Assembly (NCBI RefSeq): GCF_030518235.1
Contig: NZ_JAULSA010000009.1
Location: forward strand, 1-64,000
DNA from: Saccharibacillus sp. CPCC 101409
GTDB taxonomy: Bacteria; Bacillota; Bacilli; Paenibacillales; Paenibacillaceae
DNA: 64,000 bases
Direction of reading: 5' to 3'
This document shows, in pieces, positions 49,676 through 58,091 of the stretch. A model generated the notes under the pieces. It saw only the letters and a list, made by a program, of their open reading frames with translations, did not search any database and was not told the DNA's origin. The number at the start of each line of letters is the position of its first letter. Position 1 is the first letter of the stretch. The translations under genes and the position numbers were made by a program.

Positions 49676-50278
49676 GTGGCAAAAGAATTTTTCGAAGCAC
49701 TCAAATCCAGACGTTCCATCTACGGGATTGATAAAAACACATCCGTGGACGAAGCAAAAATCCAGGAAATCGTAGAAGAAGCCGTCAAATACACGCCGAC
49801 TTCGTTTAACTCCCAGACTTCGCGCGCCGTTATCCTGTTTGGCGAACAGCACGACAAACTGTGGGACATCACGCTGGACGAACTGAAAAAAGTAGCCGTC
49901 TCCGACGAAGCTTTCGAAGCGACGACCGGCAAGATCAATTCGTTCAAAAGCGGATACGGAACGATTCTGTTCTTCGAAGACCAGGAAATCGTCCAAAACC
50001 TGCAAAACCAATTCGCTCTTTATGCCGACAACTTCCCGATCTGGGCCGACCAGTCCTCGGGCATGCTTCAGCTGGTAGTCTGGACCGCTTTGTCCTCCGA
50101 AGGCCTCGGCGCTTCGCTCCAGCACTACAACCCTTTGATCGACGCCGGCGTTCAAGCGGCCTGGAACATCCCTTCCACCTGGAAACTGAGAGCCCAACTT
50201 CCTTTCGGTCAACCGACCGTAGAAGCCGGAGAGAAAGCTTTCCAACCGTTAGAAGAACGGGTTAAAGTTTTTAAGTGA
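49676..50278 (+). CDS. Nitroreductase family protein (YodC/YdgI-like)
   Basis: 200 aa from a GTG after GAGGAGGAG; the frame extends upstream without a binding site. It has the FMN-binding start FFEALKSRRSIYGIDKN, YTPTSFNSQTSRAVILFG near 38-55, IWADQSSGMLQLVVWTALSSEGLGASLQHYNP and the FGQPTVEAGEKAFQP ending of the group annotated as putative NAD(P)H nitroreductases of oxidative or nitrosative stress. Codons are more biased than in its neighbours, suggesting high expression. Single-gene unit with promoter and terminator. Confidence 0.9.
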   Translation: MAKEFFEALKSRRSIYGIDKNTSVDEAKIQEIVEEAVKYTPTSFNSQTSRAVILFGEQHDKLWDITLDELKKVAVSDEAFEATTGKINSFKSGYGTILFFEDQEIVQNLQNQFALYADNFPIWADQSSGMLQLVVWTALSSEGLGASLQHYNPLIDAGVQAAWNIPSTWKLRAQLPFGQPTVEAGEKAFQPLEERVKVFK

Positions 50279-50320
50279 GACTTTTGCAAAAATCCATACA
50301 GCGACTTCCAATAAACAAAC

Positions 50321-50354
50321 AAAGAAGCGGGACGATTTAACCCGCTTCTTTTTT
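50321..50354 (+). terminator. Rho-independent terminator
   Basis: AAGAAGCGGG (50322-50331) and CCCGCTTCTT (50341-50350), perfect 10-bp stem, followed by TTTT. Confidence 0.92.
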
Positions 50355-50447
50355 GCACCCATGGAGCGATTTCAATCAGGTTTTACAAAATACTGGAGGA
50401 TAAAGTTTTTATAAAACTTCCCCGAGAACGATTCCTCGCGCCCTGTT

Positions 50448-50819
50448 TCACTTCCGCCAAAACGTCCCGCACTCCGCCTTATCCTCGATATTAAACGCGA
50501 TAATCCGCTCCAACAGCCCGTAATCCACGGGACGATCCCAGCGCATGCGGATCATCTGATCCGTGTGTTCGTACCCCGCTTTTACAATTTCGTCCGCAAA
50601 CTTCGCGACTCCGGCTTTCTCCGGCGCGACCGCCAGATGCTTTTTCGCGACGCTGAAGCCGATGATAAACGTCTCGTGATCGGTAAACATCGGCTGGTTC
50701 CAGGCAATCTTCGGAACCAGGCCGGGAAAAGTCCGCTGCACCCAGTTCAAGACTTCTTCGGTTTGGTCGCGCTGCGGCGGGTCGTCGATCTTTGCCAGAT
50801 AATCCGCAAAAACCTCCAT
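50448..50819 (-). CDS. YdhG-like iron chaperone (DUF1801)
   Basis: 123 aa, starting at the ATG after GAGGAGGAACACAT. It closely follows B. subtilis YdhG: MEVFADYLAKIDDP, FPGLVPKIAWNQPMFTDHETFIIGFSVAKKHLAVAPEKAG and LLERIIAFNIEDK. These frataxin-like proteins carry iron to Fe-S assembly. The convergent nitroreductase ends 170 bases away. It is probably monocistronic. Confidence 0.92.
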   Translation of the reverse strand: MEVFADYLAKIDDPPQRDQTEEVLNWVQRTFPGLVPKIAWNQPMFTDHETFIIGFSVAKKHLAVAPEKAGVAKFADEIVKAGYEHTDQMIRMRWDRPVDYGLLERIIAFNIEDKAECGTFWRK

Positions 50820-50923
50820 ATGTGTTCCTCCTCGAATACGACGGGGAAAGCCGTCTTTTTTGGCCGACACGGTTACAGCCCAAGTGTAGCAGAACGTATG
50901 ATCGTTTTATACCTTTTTTTGCT

Positions 50924-51562
50924 TCAACCGATGCTTCGTTCCAAATAACGCTCGAATTCCGCGACGGTAACGAACAGTTCGTCCGGTTCCAGCGGCCGCA
51001 GCAGCTCCGGCTCGGCCGTTTCCGCCCAGGCCGCCGAGATAACGGGTACGCCGGCCGCGCGCGAAGCTTCGATATCGCTCGGCGCGTCGCCCACGTATAT
51101 GCACTCGGCGGGCGTCAGCCCGAGACGTTCCAGCACCGCGCGGATGCCTTCGGTTTTTCTCGGCCCGCGCGGCGAACCGGTCTCGACCGCTTCGAAATAA
51201 CCGTCCAGACCGAACAGTTCCAGTGTGATCGCGGTGCTGCGTTCGCCTTTGCCGGTGACCAGCGCGAGCCGCACGTTTTGTTCCCTCAGCCTGTCCAGCA
51301 GCTCCCGCATCCCTTCGAACGGGGCGCCGCACATACCGTGCAGCTCGCGGTAATGCAGCAGATAGTCTTCGATGCCCCGGTCGTAATGCTGCGGAATGAG
51401 CGCCTGCACGGTTCCTTCTTCCGAAGGGCCGAAAGTAGCGACGATCTCGCGGTCGCTCAGCGAGCGTCCGGCCAGCGGTTCGATCGCTTTCTTGAAAGCG
51501 GCGATGCAAAGAGGCAGCGTATTGCCGAGCGTTCCGTCCAGGTCGAAAATGATACATTTCAT
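50924..51562 (-). CDS. HAD-superfamily phosphatase (phosphoglycolate-phosphatase-like)
   Basis: 212 aa, AAAGGAGC before the ATG. Motif I is DLDGTLGNT (7-15), motif II is LVTGKG near 98, motif III Lys lies in the middle, and motif IV is YVGDAPSDIEASRAAG near 165. A helical cap lies between I and II, as in subfamily IA phosphatases (PGP, PpaX). The substrate is unknown. The gene is divergent from the LacI regulator. Confidence 0.88.
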   Translation of the reverse strand: MKCIIFDLDGTLGNTLPLCIAAFKKAIEPLAGRSLSDREIVATFGPSEEGTVQALIPQHYDRGIEDYLLHYRELHGMCGAPFEGMRELLDRLREQNVRLALVTGKGERSTAITLELFGLDGYFEAVETGSPRGPRKTEGIRAVLERLGLTPAECIYVGDAPSDIEASRAAGVPVISAAWAETAEPELLRPLEPDELFVTVAEFERYLERSIG

Positions 51563-51785
51563 AGCGGGTCCAGCTCCTTTTGTTCAAATAAGATCCGATC
51601 TTCGTTATGATAAGTAAATAATGGACAAGCCTTATCCGGTGCGGTGGGTCGGGCTGCGGCGGCCGTCGCGCGTTTCGCAGGGCTTGCAGAACCACTGTAG
51701 AAGATGAAAAGCATTTCATGTCAAGCCGCAAACTCAAAGTTCCGGCGAGAAAATGAAAAAAGCCGATCGAAAGGAGCGCGCAAGC

Positions 51786-52745
51786 ATGGCGAATATCAAA
51801 GACATCGCTCGGATCGCCGGGGTCTCGATCACGACCGTTTCCAGGGTCATCAACGGGCATCCGTATGTAAGCGAAAGCAAGCGGGAAGCGGTGCTGCGTG
51901 CCATGAAAGAAGCCGATTACGAGCGGAATATCAACGCGGTTCATCTGATTAAAGGCCGCACGGGGCTGATCGGGATTATGGTGCCTTCGATCAAACGGCC
52001 TTATTTTGCGCTGGTGGTCGAAGGGATCGCCGAAGAAGCGCTGCGCCGCGGCTATAAGCTGGTACTGATCCAGACGGATTACGAGGAAGAGCGGGAGCTG
52101 GAGGCGCTGCGCATGCTGAAGCACAAGCAGATCGACGGCCTGATCGTCTGTTCGAAGACCAGCGGCTGGAGCGCGTTCGAGACGTATCTGGAATACGGAC
52201 CGATCGTCGCGTTCGAGGATGCCCGGGGAAGCCGGGTGCCGTCGATCTTTATCGACCATTACCGGGCGTTCACCGAAGCGCTGGACTATCTGTGGGACAA
52301 AGGACATCGCCGGATCGGCTTCTGCCTGGCGCGCCGCTCCGGGACGAGCAGCCGGCAGCGGATCGAAGCTTATCGGGACTTTTTAATCCGAAAAAGACGC
52401 CCGTTCGAAGAAAGCTGCGTGTTCGACGATACGATCCATGTCGAGGACGGAGGGCCGGTCGTGGAGCGCCTGCTGGATATGCAGCATCCGCCGACCGCGC
52501 TGCTCGTCACGAGCGACCAGGTCGCCGCGGGCATCCTGGCCCGCTGCCGCGAGCTGGAGCTGGAAGTGCCGCGGCGCCTGGCGCTGGTCGCGTTCGACGA
52601 CCAGCCGCTGGCGCGGGTGCTGGGCATTACGACTTTTGCGATTCCGCTGCAGGAGATCGGGGCGAAGCTGTTCCGGCAAGTGCTGGAAGGCGGGGCGGGA
52701 CATACCGAAATCCCCGTGCGGATGATCGAGCGGGGAACGGTATAA
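51786..52745 (+). CDS. LacI-family transcriptional regulator
   Basis: 319 aa, AAAGGAGCG before the ATG. The DNA-binding domain is NIKDIARIAGVSITTVSRVINGHPYVSESKREAVLRAM (3-40). A periplasmic-binding-like domain follows (LIGIMVPSIKRPYFALVVEGI, DKGHRRIGFCLARR, LALVAFDDQPLARV). It lacks an obvious sugar-utilisation gene beside it: its neighbours are a HAD phosphatase and a convergent histidine kinase. The HAD gene is a possible target. Confidence 0.88.
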   Translation: MANIKDIARIAGVSITTVSRVINGHPYVSESKREAVLRAMKEADYERNINAVHLIKGRTGLIGIMVPSIKRPYFALVVEGIAEEALRRGYKLVLIQTDYEEERELEALRMLKHKQIDGLIVCSKTSGWSAFETYLEYGPIVAFEDARGSRVPSIFIDHYRAFTEALDYLWDKGHRRIGFCLARRSGTSSRQRIEAYRDFLIRKRRPFEESCVFDDTIHVEDGGPVVERLLDMQHPPTALLVTSDQVAAGILARCRELELEVPRRLALVAFDDQPLARVLGITTFAIPLQEIGAKLFRQVLEGGAGHTEIPVRMIERGTV

Positions 52746-52775
52746 CCTTTTTGAAAAAAGAAATGCGACCGCGCG

Positions 52776-53858
52776 TCAAACAACCGGGGAAGGGGCCAGC
52801 GGAAGCGTGAACGTAAAGACGGTGGTTTCGCTCGGCACGCTGGACACCCGGATGACGCCGCCGTGATTCTCGATCGTTTTCTTGCAAAGCGCGAGCCCGA
52901 GTCCCGCGCCGCCGTGATGCCGGGAACGCGATTTCTCCGCCCGGTAGAAGAAGTCGAAGACATAAGGCAGATCTTCCTGCGCGATGCCTGTGCCGTTGTC
53001 GGCCACGGATACGGCCAGCCGTTCGCCGTCCGCATGGGCTTCCACCCGGATGCGGCCGGAATCGCGCTCCCGCGTATGCCGTCTGGCGTTGTCGATCAGA
53101 TTGTGCAGCACCCGGGCGATCTGCTCCGCGTCGACTTCCAGGTTCACGGCCGGAAAAGGCTTGACCGAGCTCAGCGCGACGGGGCCGTCGGCAAATTCCA
53201 TTTCCAGCGGAGTCAGGATCGTTTCCAGCAGTTCCCGCGAATCCAGGAGAACGCGCCGCTCCGGCCTATCATCCAGCTCAAGCTGCGAATACTGAAACAA
53301 GTTTTCGATCAGGAGGTCGAGGCTTTCCGTTTTGACGCGGATTACGTTCAGATACCGGGCGGTCCTCTCTTCGTCGCGAACGACGCCGTCGCAAAGCGCT
53401 TCTACGTAGCCTTTGATCGAAGACAGGGGAGTTCGCAGATCGTGGGAGATGCTGGCGATCAGCTCTTTGCGTGAGCGTTCCAGCGCCTGCTGCGCTTCGA
53501 GCGATTCCTGGAGGCGAAGCCGCATCGCTTCGAACGCGGCGCGGAAATCGTCCATCTCGCCGCCGCCGCGAACCGCAATCTCGTAATCGAAACGTCCTTC
53601 CTCCATGGCGTTCGCCGCGCGCTTCAGCTCCCGCAGCGGCCTCAGCACATTCGACGAAACGACCGAGACAAGCACCGCGCCGCACAGCGCAAACGGAATC
53701 AGCAGCGCCGCGGCCAGACTGAGCGAAGCGCCCGGCTTCAGCTCTTCCGCCGTTTCCAGCCCGACGCCCGCGACCGAACCGACGGACAGCGGAAGCACGA
53801 GCGCGGCCAGCAGCGCCAGCAGTACTTTTGCGCGAATCCCCAGTCTCCGTTTATTCAT
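52776..53858 (-). CDS. Sensor histidine kinase
   Basis: 360 aa. Two membrane segments (about 10-32 and 47-68) enclose an extracytoplasmic loop of only about 15 residues, so it is likely an intramembrane sensor. HAMP follows at about 70-125, HisKA with phospho-acceptor H139 in SISHDLRTPLSSIKGYVEAL, and the ATPase domain has NLIDNARRHT, DNGTGI and GGAGLGLALCKKT. The gene starts 8 bases before the end of the response-regulator gene, so the pair is translated together. Stimulus unknown. Confidence 0.93.
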   Translation of the reverse strand: MNKRRLGIRAKVLLALLAALVLPLSVGSVAGVGLETAEELKPGASLSLAAALLIPFALCGAVLVSVVSSNVLRPLRELKRAANAMEEGRFDYEIAVRGGGEMDDFRAAFEAMRLRLQESLEAQQALERSRKELIASISHDLRTPLSSIKGYVEALCDGVVRDEERTARYLNVIRVKTESLDLLIENLFQYSQLELDDRPERRVLLDSRELLETILTPLEMEFADGPVALSSVKPFPAVNLEVDAEQIARVLHNLIDNARRHTRERDSGRIRVEAHADGERLAVSVADNGTGIAQEDLPYVFDFFYRAEKSRSRHHGGAGLGLALCKKTIENHGGVIRVSSVPSETTVFTFTLPLAPSPVV

Positions 53859-54555
53859 AAGCCGGTCCTCCGAACTTGTAGCCTACTCCCCATATCGTGC
53901 GGATACAGCGGGGGCCGGCGCAGTCGCGTTCGATCTTCTGCCTGATCCTTTGAATATGAATCGTCACCGTATTCAAGTCGCCGTATTCGTTCACGCCCCA
54001 GACCCGATCGTAAATCTGCTGCCGGCTCAGCACCTGGTTGGGGTGCAGCGCGAGTAGGCGCAGTACTTCGAATTCTTTTGCCGTCAGCGGAACAGCCGTT
54101 TCTCCGACCCGGACGGCGTAAGCCTGCGGTTCGATCTCCAGCTCGCCGAACGTCAGGACGTCCCGTTCGGCGGAAAGCGAGGAGAGCGGACCGAACCGCC
54201 TTAGCTGGGCTTTGACCCTCGCCACCACTTCTTTGGGGCTAAACGGTTTGACCACATAATCGTCCGCGCCCAGCCCGAGTCCGAGAATCTTGTCGGCTTC
54301 TTCTTTTCTGGCGCTCAGCATGATAACGGGAATCGCCGATTCCGCCCGGATTCTGCGGCACAGTTCAAGACCGTCGATGCCCGGCAGCATCACGTCCAGC
54401 ACCGCAAGGTGCGGACGGAACGCGCCGAACCGCCGCCAGGCTTCGCCGCCGTCGGCGCAGATCGCCACCTCGTAATGTTCTTCCTCCAGATAGTCGCGAA
54501 TCAGCTCCGCGATCTCGCGTTCGTCGTCCACGACCAGAATTCGATTCGCCTGCAT
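53851..54555 (-). CDS. OmpR/PhoB-family response regulator
   Basis: 234 aa. The receiver domain has the acid pocket DDE at 10-12, phospho-acceptor D54 (AVLDVMLPG), and the conserved Lys in VVKPFSP. The C-terminal winged helix has LTAKEFEVLRLLALHPNQVLSRQQIYDRVWG and TVTIHIQRIRQKIERD. It is the partner of the overlapping kinase. The CPBP protease gene lies upstream in the same orientation, 105 bases away, and may be a target. Confidence 0.94.
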   Translation of the reverse strand: MQANRILVVDDEREIAELIRDYLEEEHYEVAICADGGEAWRRFGAFRPHLAVLDVMLPGIDGLELCRRIRAESAIPVIMLSARKEEADKILGLGLGADDYVVKPFSPKEVVARVKAQLRRFGPLSSLSAERDVLTFGELEIEPQAYAVRVGETAVPLTAKEFEVLRLLALHPNQVLSRQQIYDRVWGVNEYGDLNTVTIHIQRIRQKIERDCAGPRCIRTIWGVGYKFGGPAYE

Positions 54556-54660
54556 GGCCGGTTCCTCCCTGTGGATTGATCATGATCGATTTCGCTTTGT
54601 CGTCTATCCACCAGCATAACACAGCGGCGAATCGCGCACGGACTTCGCGCCCCGGCAGCG

Positions 54661-55314
54661 TCACGATCCATACAGCAGAGACGGAATCAGACCGTTCAAA
54701 TTATTGAATACGTGAAAAATGATCGGCAGCAGCAGATTCTGGCCGGAAACGATATACAGCGTCCCGAGCACAAGCCCGGTCGCCAGATAAGGCACGATAT
54801 TCGCCAGGTCCGGCAGGCTGTGGATATGAAGCAGTCCGAACAGAAGGCTGGAGCCCGATACGCAGGCCCAAACGGGCACCCGTTCCGACAGGCGGCCTAT
54901 CAGCAGATAACGGTAAACGAATTCTTCCACGATCGGTCCCATCACGCCCAGGACGGGCAGCGTGATCCAGGGAGAGAAAGCGGCCATGGCCGCGAATACG
55001 TTGTCGTCGTTGGTACCGCTGCCGGCCAGGGGTTCAAACAGCGTGTAGACGACGATGCTGAGCAGCAAATAAGCGATATAAAACCCGATCAGCAGCAAAA
55101 ACTGGCGAATCGGACGGCTGCGCAGCAGAAGGGCGCTTTGGACCAGCGTTTCGCGAAACAGCACCGCGCCGGCGGCGAACAAAAGAGCGTAAGCGGCAAA
55201 CCGGATTTCATTCGGCGTGCGAAAAGGCAGCAGAGTGTGCAGTTTGCCCATGAATACGAACGCCGCGTAGACAAGCAGGTAGACGGCGGCTTTGAGAGAG
55301 ACTTTTTCAGACAT
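54661..55314 (-). CDS. CPBP-family intramembrane metalloprotease
   Basis: 217 aa with six or so hydrophobic segments. The Abi/CPBP motifs are present: GPIVEEFVYRYLLIGRL (EExxxR), FGLLHIHSLPDL with the second-motif His, and ATGLVLGTLYIVSG. Members cleave membrane peptides or proteins (Rce1-like), and some give self-immunity to bacteriocins. No bacteriocin gene is seen nearby. No terminator separates it clearly from the two-component genes. Confidence 0.88.
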   Translation of the reverse strand: MSEKVSLKAAVYLLVYAAFVFMGKLHTLLPFRTPNEIRFAAYALLFAAGAVLFRETLVQSALLLRSRPIRQFLLLIGFYIAYLLLSIVVYTLFEPLAGSGTNDDNVFAAMAAFSPWITLPVLGVMGPIVEEFVYRYLLIGRLSERVPVWACVSGSSLLFGLLHIHSLPDLANIVPYLATGLVLGTLYIVSGQNLLLPIIFHVFNNLNGLIPSLLYGS

Positions 55315-55634
55315 AAAACAGACCTCCGATCGGGATTATTCCGGCGCCATTGAGCGCTTTCCGCTTTATTATCCGCATCGGAAATAAACCGGTCGTAGCG
55401 GATTTATTAACAATCCATAAACGAATCCCGATGCCCGTTTCGGACAGGATTCCGCTTTCAAAAAAGTCGATTTTGTAAGAACTTTTTTATCCATTCGACA
55501 CCCTTTACTTGAGACCAGCTCCTATAATGAAACTATCAAGGAAATTTGCAAAAACGGTTTGTGCAAGCTAACTTCGGGTTAATAACTCCTATGAACGCAG
55601 CATACACAGAGATCTCTGGAAGGGGAGAACAACA
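55315..55634. other. Divergent intergenic region with a TATAAT box
   Basis: About 320 A+T-rich bases between the CPBP gene and the secreted-protein gene. TATAAT at 55523-55528 is a good -10 for the rightward gene but the -35 is poor. No gene is seen. Confidence 0.55.
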
Positions 55635-56219
55635 ATGAAAAAAACAACATTCGGTATGATCGGCACAGGGCTGCTGGCATTCATGATCGGTTTCGGGTAC
55701 TTCCCCGTCTCCAATATTATCACCCCGGCTTCGGCCGCTCCTGCGGAGCAAGCCGCTCCGGCGGAACAGACGACGGGAACAAGCGACGAGAATTCTACGG
55801 CAAGCACATACACGGTATTTATCAACGCGGTTGAAAAAGACGCAGGCGGCAACATCAAAGTCGACACCGACAAGATCGGCTGGTACACCGGCGCGGCTGC
55901 GGACAAGCTCTTCCTGGAAGAGAACCCGGACGCGGTCGAGGAACTGGGCGGAGCGCCGGACGGCTACTACATCGTCAACAACGATACGACCGAAGTGACG
56001 CTGCCGGTTGCGGCAAACGCCGAAGTGCTGATGCAGATCTACGATCACACCGGCAACTATGAAGACATGGAGATCAACTGGAACGAATCGATCGGTCTCG
56101 CCAAGTTCAATGCTCAATACAACAACCCGCTGGGACTGCTCGACCTGAGTGCTTACCCTTATCACATCACCGTCAAAGACGGCGAAATCGTCAAGATCGT
56201 GCAGCAGTACCTGCCGTAA
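55635..56219 (+). CDS. Secreted protein of unknown function, 194 aa
   Basis: GAAGGGGAG precedes the ATG. A signal peptide (MKKTTFGMIGTGLLAFMIGFG, cleavage near ASAA at about 35) leads to a low-complexity PAEQAAPAEQTTG linker and an acidic domain of about 145 residues with many aromatic residues (IGWYTGAAADKLFLEENPDA, DDGYYIVNND-like turns). It ends with YPYHITVKDGEIVKIVQQYLP. I recognise no family. Strong codon bias and a clear terminator suggest a well-expressed exported protein. Confidence 0.72.
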   Translation: MKKTTFGMIGTGLLAFMIGFGYFPVSNIITPASAAPAEQAAPAEQTTGTSDENSTASTYTVFINAVEKDAGGNIKVDTDKIGWYTGAAADKLFLEENPDAVEELGGAPDGYYIVNNDTTEVTLPVAANAEVLMQIYDHTGNYEDMEINWNESIGLAKFNAQYNNPLGLLDLSAYPYHITVKDGEIVKIVQQYLP

Positions 56220-56260
56220 TCGACAGACGGACGCCGCAGCGCATATAAGACAGAGACAGC

Positions 56261-56300
56261 GAAGCTTCGGAAGGATATTCCTTTCGAAGCTTTTCTTTTT
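56261..56300 (+). terminator. Rho-independent terminator
   Basis: AGCTTCGGAAGGA (56263-56275) and TCCTTTCGAAGCT (56279-56291), one wobble, TAT loop, followed by TTTCTTTTTT. Confidence 0.9.
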
Positions 56301-56467
56301 TGCCGCGGATTAAACGCTTACAATTGTGGTTATATAAAATTGGGATTTACATCGTATGAAAATTCTTATATATTGAGTGCTATAAGATTTCAACTTGGCT
56401 AAAAAATGGTTATTTTAATGAGGTACGACATCAGAAGCAGTAAGGTTGGAGACGGAGGAGGACATTT

Positions 56468-56626
56468 ATGTCGTCGAAAGCAAAGATTGCAGGCTGCGCG
56501 CTGCTGGTTATTCTGTTCGAAGCCGCGGGAGTGCGCTCCCTGCTGTATCCCGATTACGTTCAAGGCGTCCTGTACGCCGGAACGGGGATCGTTCTGGCCT
56601 CCTCGATCGTACGCGGCAGGGTCTGA
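56468..56626 (+). CDS. Small membrane protein, 52 aa
   Basis: A short frame with an excellent GGAGGAGG six bases before the ATG. The product begins MSSKAKIAGCALLVILFEAAG and ends SSIVRGRV. It has two hydrophobic segments (about 7-20 and 33-48) with a YPDYVQ turn between and a basic end, so it is probably a hairpin membrane protein. No family is recognised. A terminator follows 45 bases after the stop. An overlapping longer frame in another phase has a biased Arg-rich composition and is rejected. Confidence 0.65.
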   Translation: MSSKAKIAGCALLVILFEAAGVRSLLYPDYVQGVLYAGTGIVLASSIVRGRV

Positions 56627-56668
56627 TTACGACGAATGCGGAGAACGGGCAGTACCGGGCTCCGCGCC

Positions 56669-56718
56669 AAAAAAACGCTCTTCGGCGCACCGAATTTCGG
56701 CTGCCGGGGAGCGTTTTT
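56669..56718 (+). terminator. Terminator of the 52-aa gene
   Basis: AAAACGCTC (56672-56680) pairs with GAGCGTTTT (56709-56717) across a 28-base loop, which itself contains short stems; T-run at 56714-56718. Confidence 0.7.
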
Positions 56719-56830
56719 CGGGTTGAGCGGCAATAGACGTCATTTTGCCGATTTCGCCGTTGACATTGTGCATGAAAGCCGTTACATTGACGTTAGCCGA
56801 AACCCATTTCGAAAAAAAGGGGATGACCGT

Positions 56831-57838
56831 TTGATCACCATATACGATATCGCTCGGGTCACCGGGTATTCGCCCACGACCGTATCCAAAGTATTCAACA
56901 ATTACAGCGATGTCAGCGCTAAGACGCGCGGGAAGATCCTGGATACCGCCAAAGAGATGGGGTATATGCCCAATTCGCACGCCCGCACGCTGATGACGAA
57001 GAAATCTTGGACGATCGGCATCCTGTTCAACGAATCGTCAGGCGTCGGCATCCGGCACCCGTTCTTCGGCGGCGTGCTCGACAGCGTCAAGAAAACGGCG
57101 GAAGCCGAAGGCTACGACCTGATGTTTATTTCGGACAATATCGGGGGCAAAACGGCCAGCTATCTGGAGCACTGCCGCTTCCGCAGCGTGGACGGAGTGA
57201 TCGTCATGCTGGCGGACCGCGGCGACGAAGGCTTGCAGAACCTGCTAAAAAGCGATATCCCGTGCGTGCTGCTGGATTTCGACGACGAACGTCCGGGCTG
57301 CGTTTCTTCCGACAGCATCGACGGCTGCTATCTGGCGCTCAAGCACCTGCACGATCTGGGACACCGCCGCATCGCGCATATTTCCGGCGGAGGCGATACC
57401 TTCGTCGGCCAGCAGCGTCGTCTGGGTTACGAGCAGGGCCTTCGGCGGCTCGGGCTGGCCGCGGACGAGCGCCTGATCGTGCCCGGCGGTCCGTTCTTCT
57501 CGGTGGAAGGCGGACGGCAGGCGATGCTTGAACTGCTCGATCTGCCGCAGCCGCCGACCGCGGTGCTGGCCGCGGGCGACAATCTGGCGCTGGGCGCGAT
57601 CCGCGCGCTGGAAGAGCGCAATCTGGAAGCGCCGCGCGATATGTCCATCGTCGGCTTCGACGATATCGAAGCGGCTTCGCTCGTCCGTCCGGCGCTGACC
57701 ACGATTCGCCAGGATGTGGGACATATGGGCGCTCGAGCGGCGCGCATGCTGATCGGCGCGATCGAAAGCGAAGATATGCCGCCCGCGGCGGTGCTGCCTG
57801 TCGAACTGATTGTACGGGAGTCCTGCCGGCGGCTTTGA
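56831..57838 (+). CDS. LacI-family transcriptional regulator of the phosphorylase genes
   Basis: 335 aa from a TTG after AAGGGGA; the frame is open further upstream but that part covers a terminator. DNA-binding domain: ITIYDIARVTGYSPTTVSKVFNNYSDVSAKTRGKIL (2-37). The sensor domain has GILFNESSGVGIRHPFFGGVLDSV, GHRRIAHISGGGDTFVGQQRR and DMSIVGFDDIEAASLVRPALTTI. It directly precedes two glycoside phosphorylase genes and likely controls them, probably through the dyad at 57890-57923. Confidence 0.88.
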   Translation: MITIYDIARVTGYSPTTVSKVFNNYSDVSAKTRGKILDTAKEMGYMPNSHARTLMTKKSWTIGILFNESSGVGIRHPFFGGVLDSVKKTAEAEGYDLMFISDNIGGKTASYLEHCRFRSVDGVIVMLADRGDEGLQNLLKSDIPCVLLDFDDERPGCVSSDSIDGCYLALKHLHDLGHRRIAHISGGGDTFVGQQRRLGYEQGLRRLGLAADERLIVPGGPFFSVEGGRQAMLELLDLPQPPTAVLAAGDNLALGAIRALEERNLEAPRDMSIVGFDDIEAASLVRPALTTIRQDVGHMGARAARMLIGAIESEDMPPAAVLPVELIVRESCRRL

Positions 57839-57889
57839 ACGCGCCGGCACCGGTCGTCCGGCAGGACAGCCGGACTAAAGATGAAGGCG

Positions 57890-57923
57890 CTTACTTCGTG
57901 TGCGGATCGCACTTGAAAGTAAG
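57890..57923. promoter_or_regulatory. Compound dyad, candidate LacI operator
   Basis: CTTACTT...GTGCG-GAT-CGCAC...AAGTAAG: outer 7-bp and inner 5-bp arms, centre near 57906. It lies between the regulator and its presumed target, 170 bases before the first phosphorylase. Confidence 0.5.
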
Positions 57924-58000
57924 TTTGCGTTCGAATCGAACTTTTCACGCTCCGAAAAAGGTTCGCATGCTCCAGCCGCGGATCTAACCGCATCGGCGTA

Positions 58001-58022
58001 CTCGGCTGCGAATGCAGCCGAG
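58001..58022 (+). repeat. Perfect 9-bp hairpin in the phosphorylase leader
   Basis: CTCGGCTGC and GCAGCCGAG with a GAAT loop, 70 bases before the start codon. No T-run; it may stabilise the mRNA or affect translation. Confidence 0.6.
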
Positions 58023-58091
58023 CGGACGCGCGGCGGTATTTACGAAATAGATTTCGATCAATGTTCGATAAAGAAAGAGAGGCGCAAATCC

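Noticed and set aside
50907-52307. 466-codon minus-strand frame
   Set aside because: Overlaps the HAD gene out of phase and the LacI gene antisense; composition is Arg/Gly rich.
56446-56736. 96-codon frame overlapping the 52-aa gene
   Set aside because: Arg-rich composition, runs through the terminator at 56669-56718, and its start lies before the strong binding site that serves the other frame.
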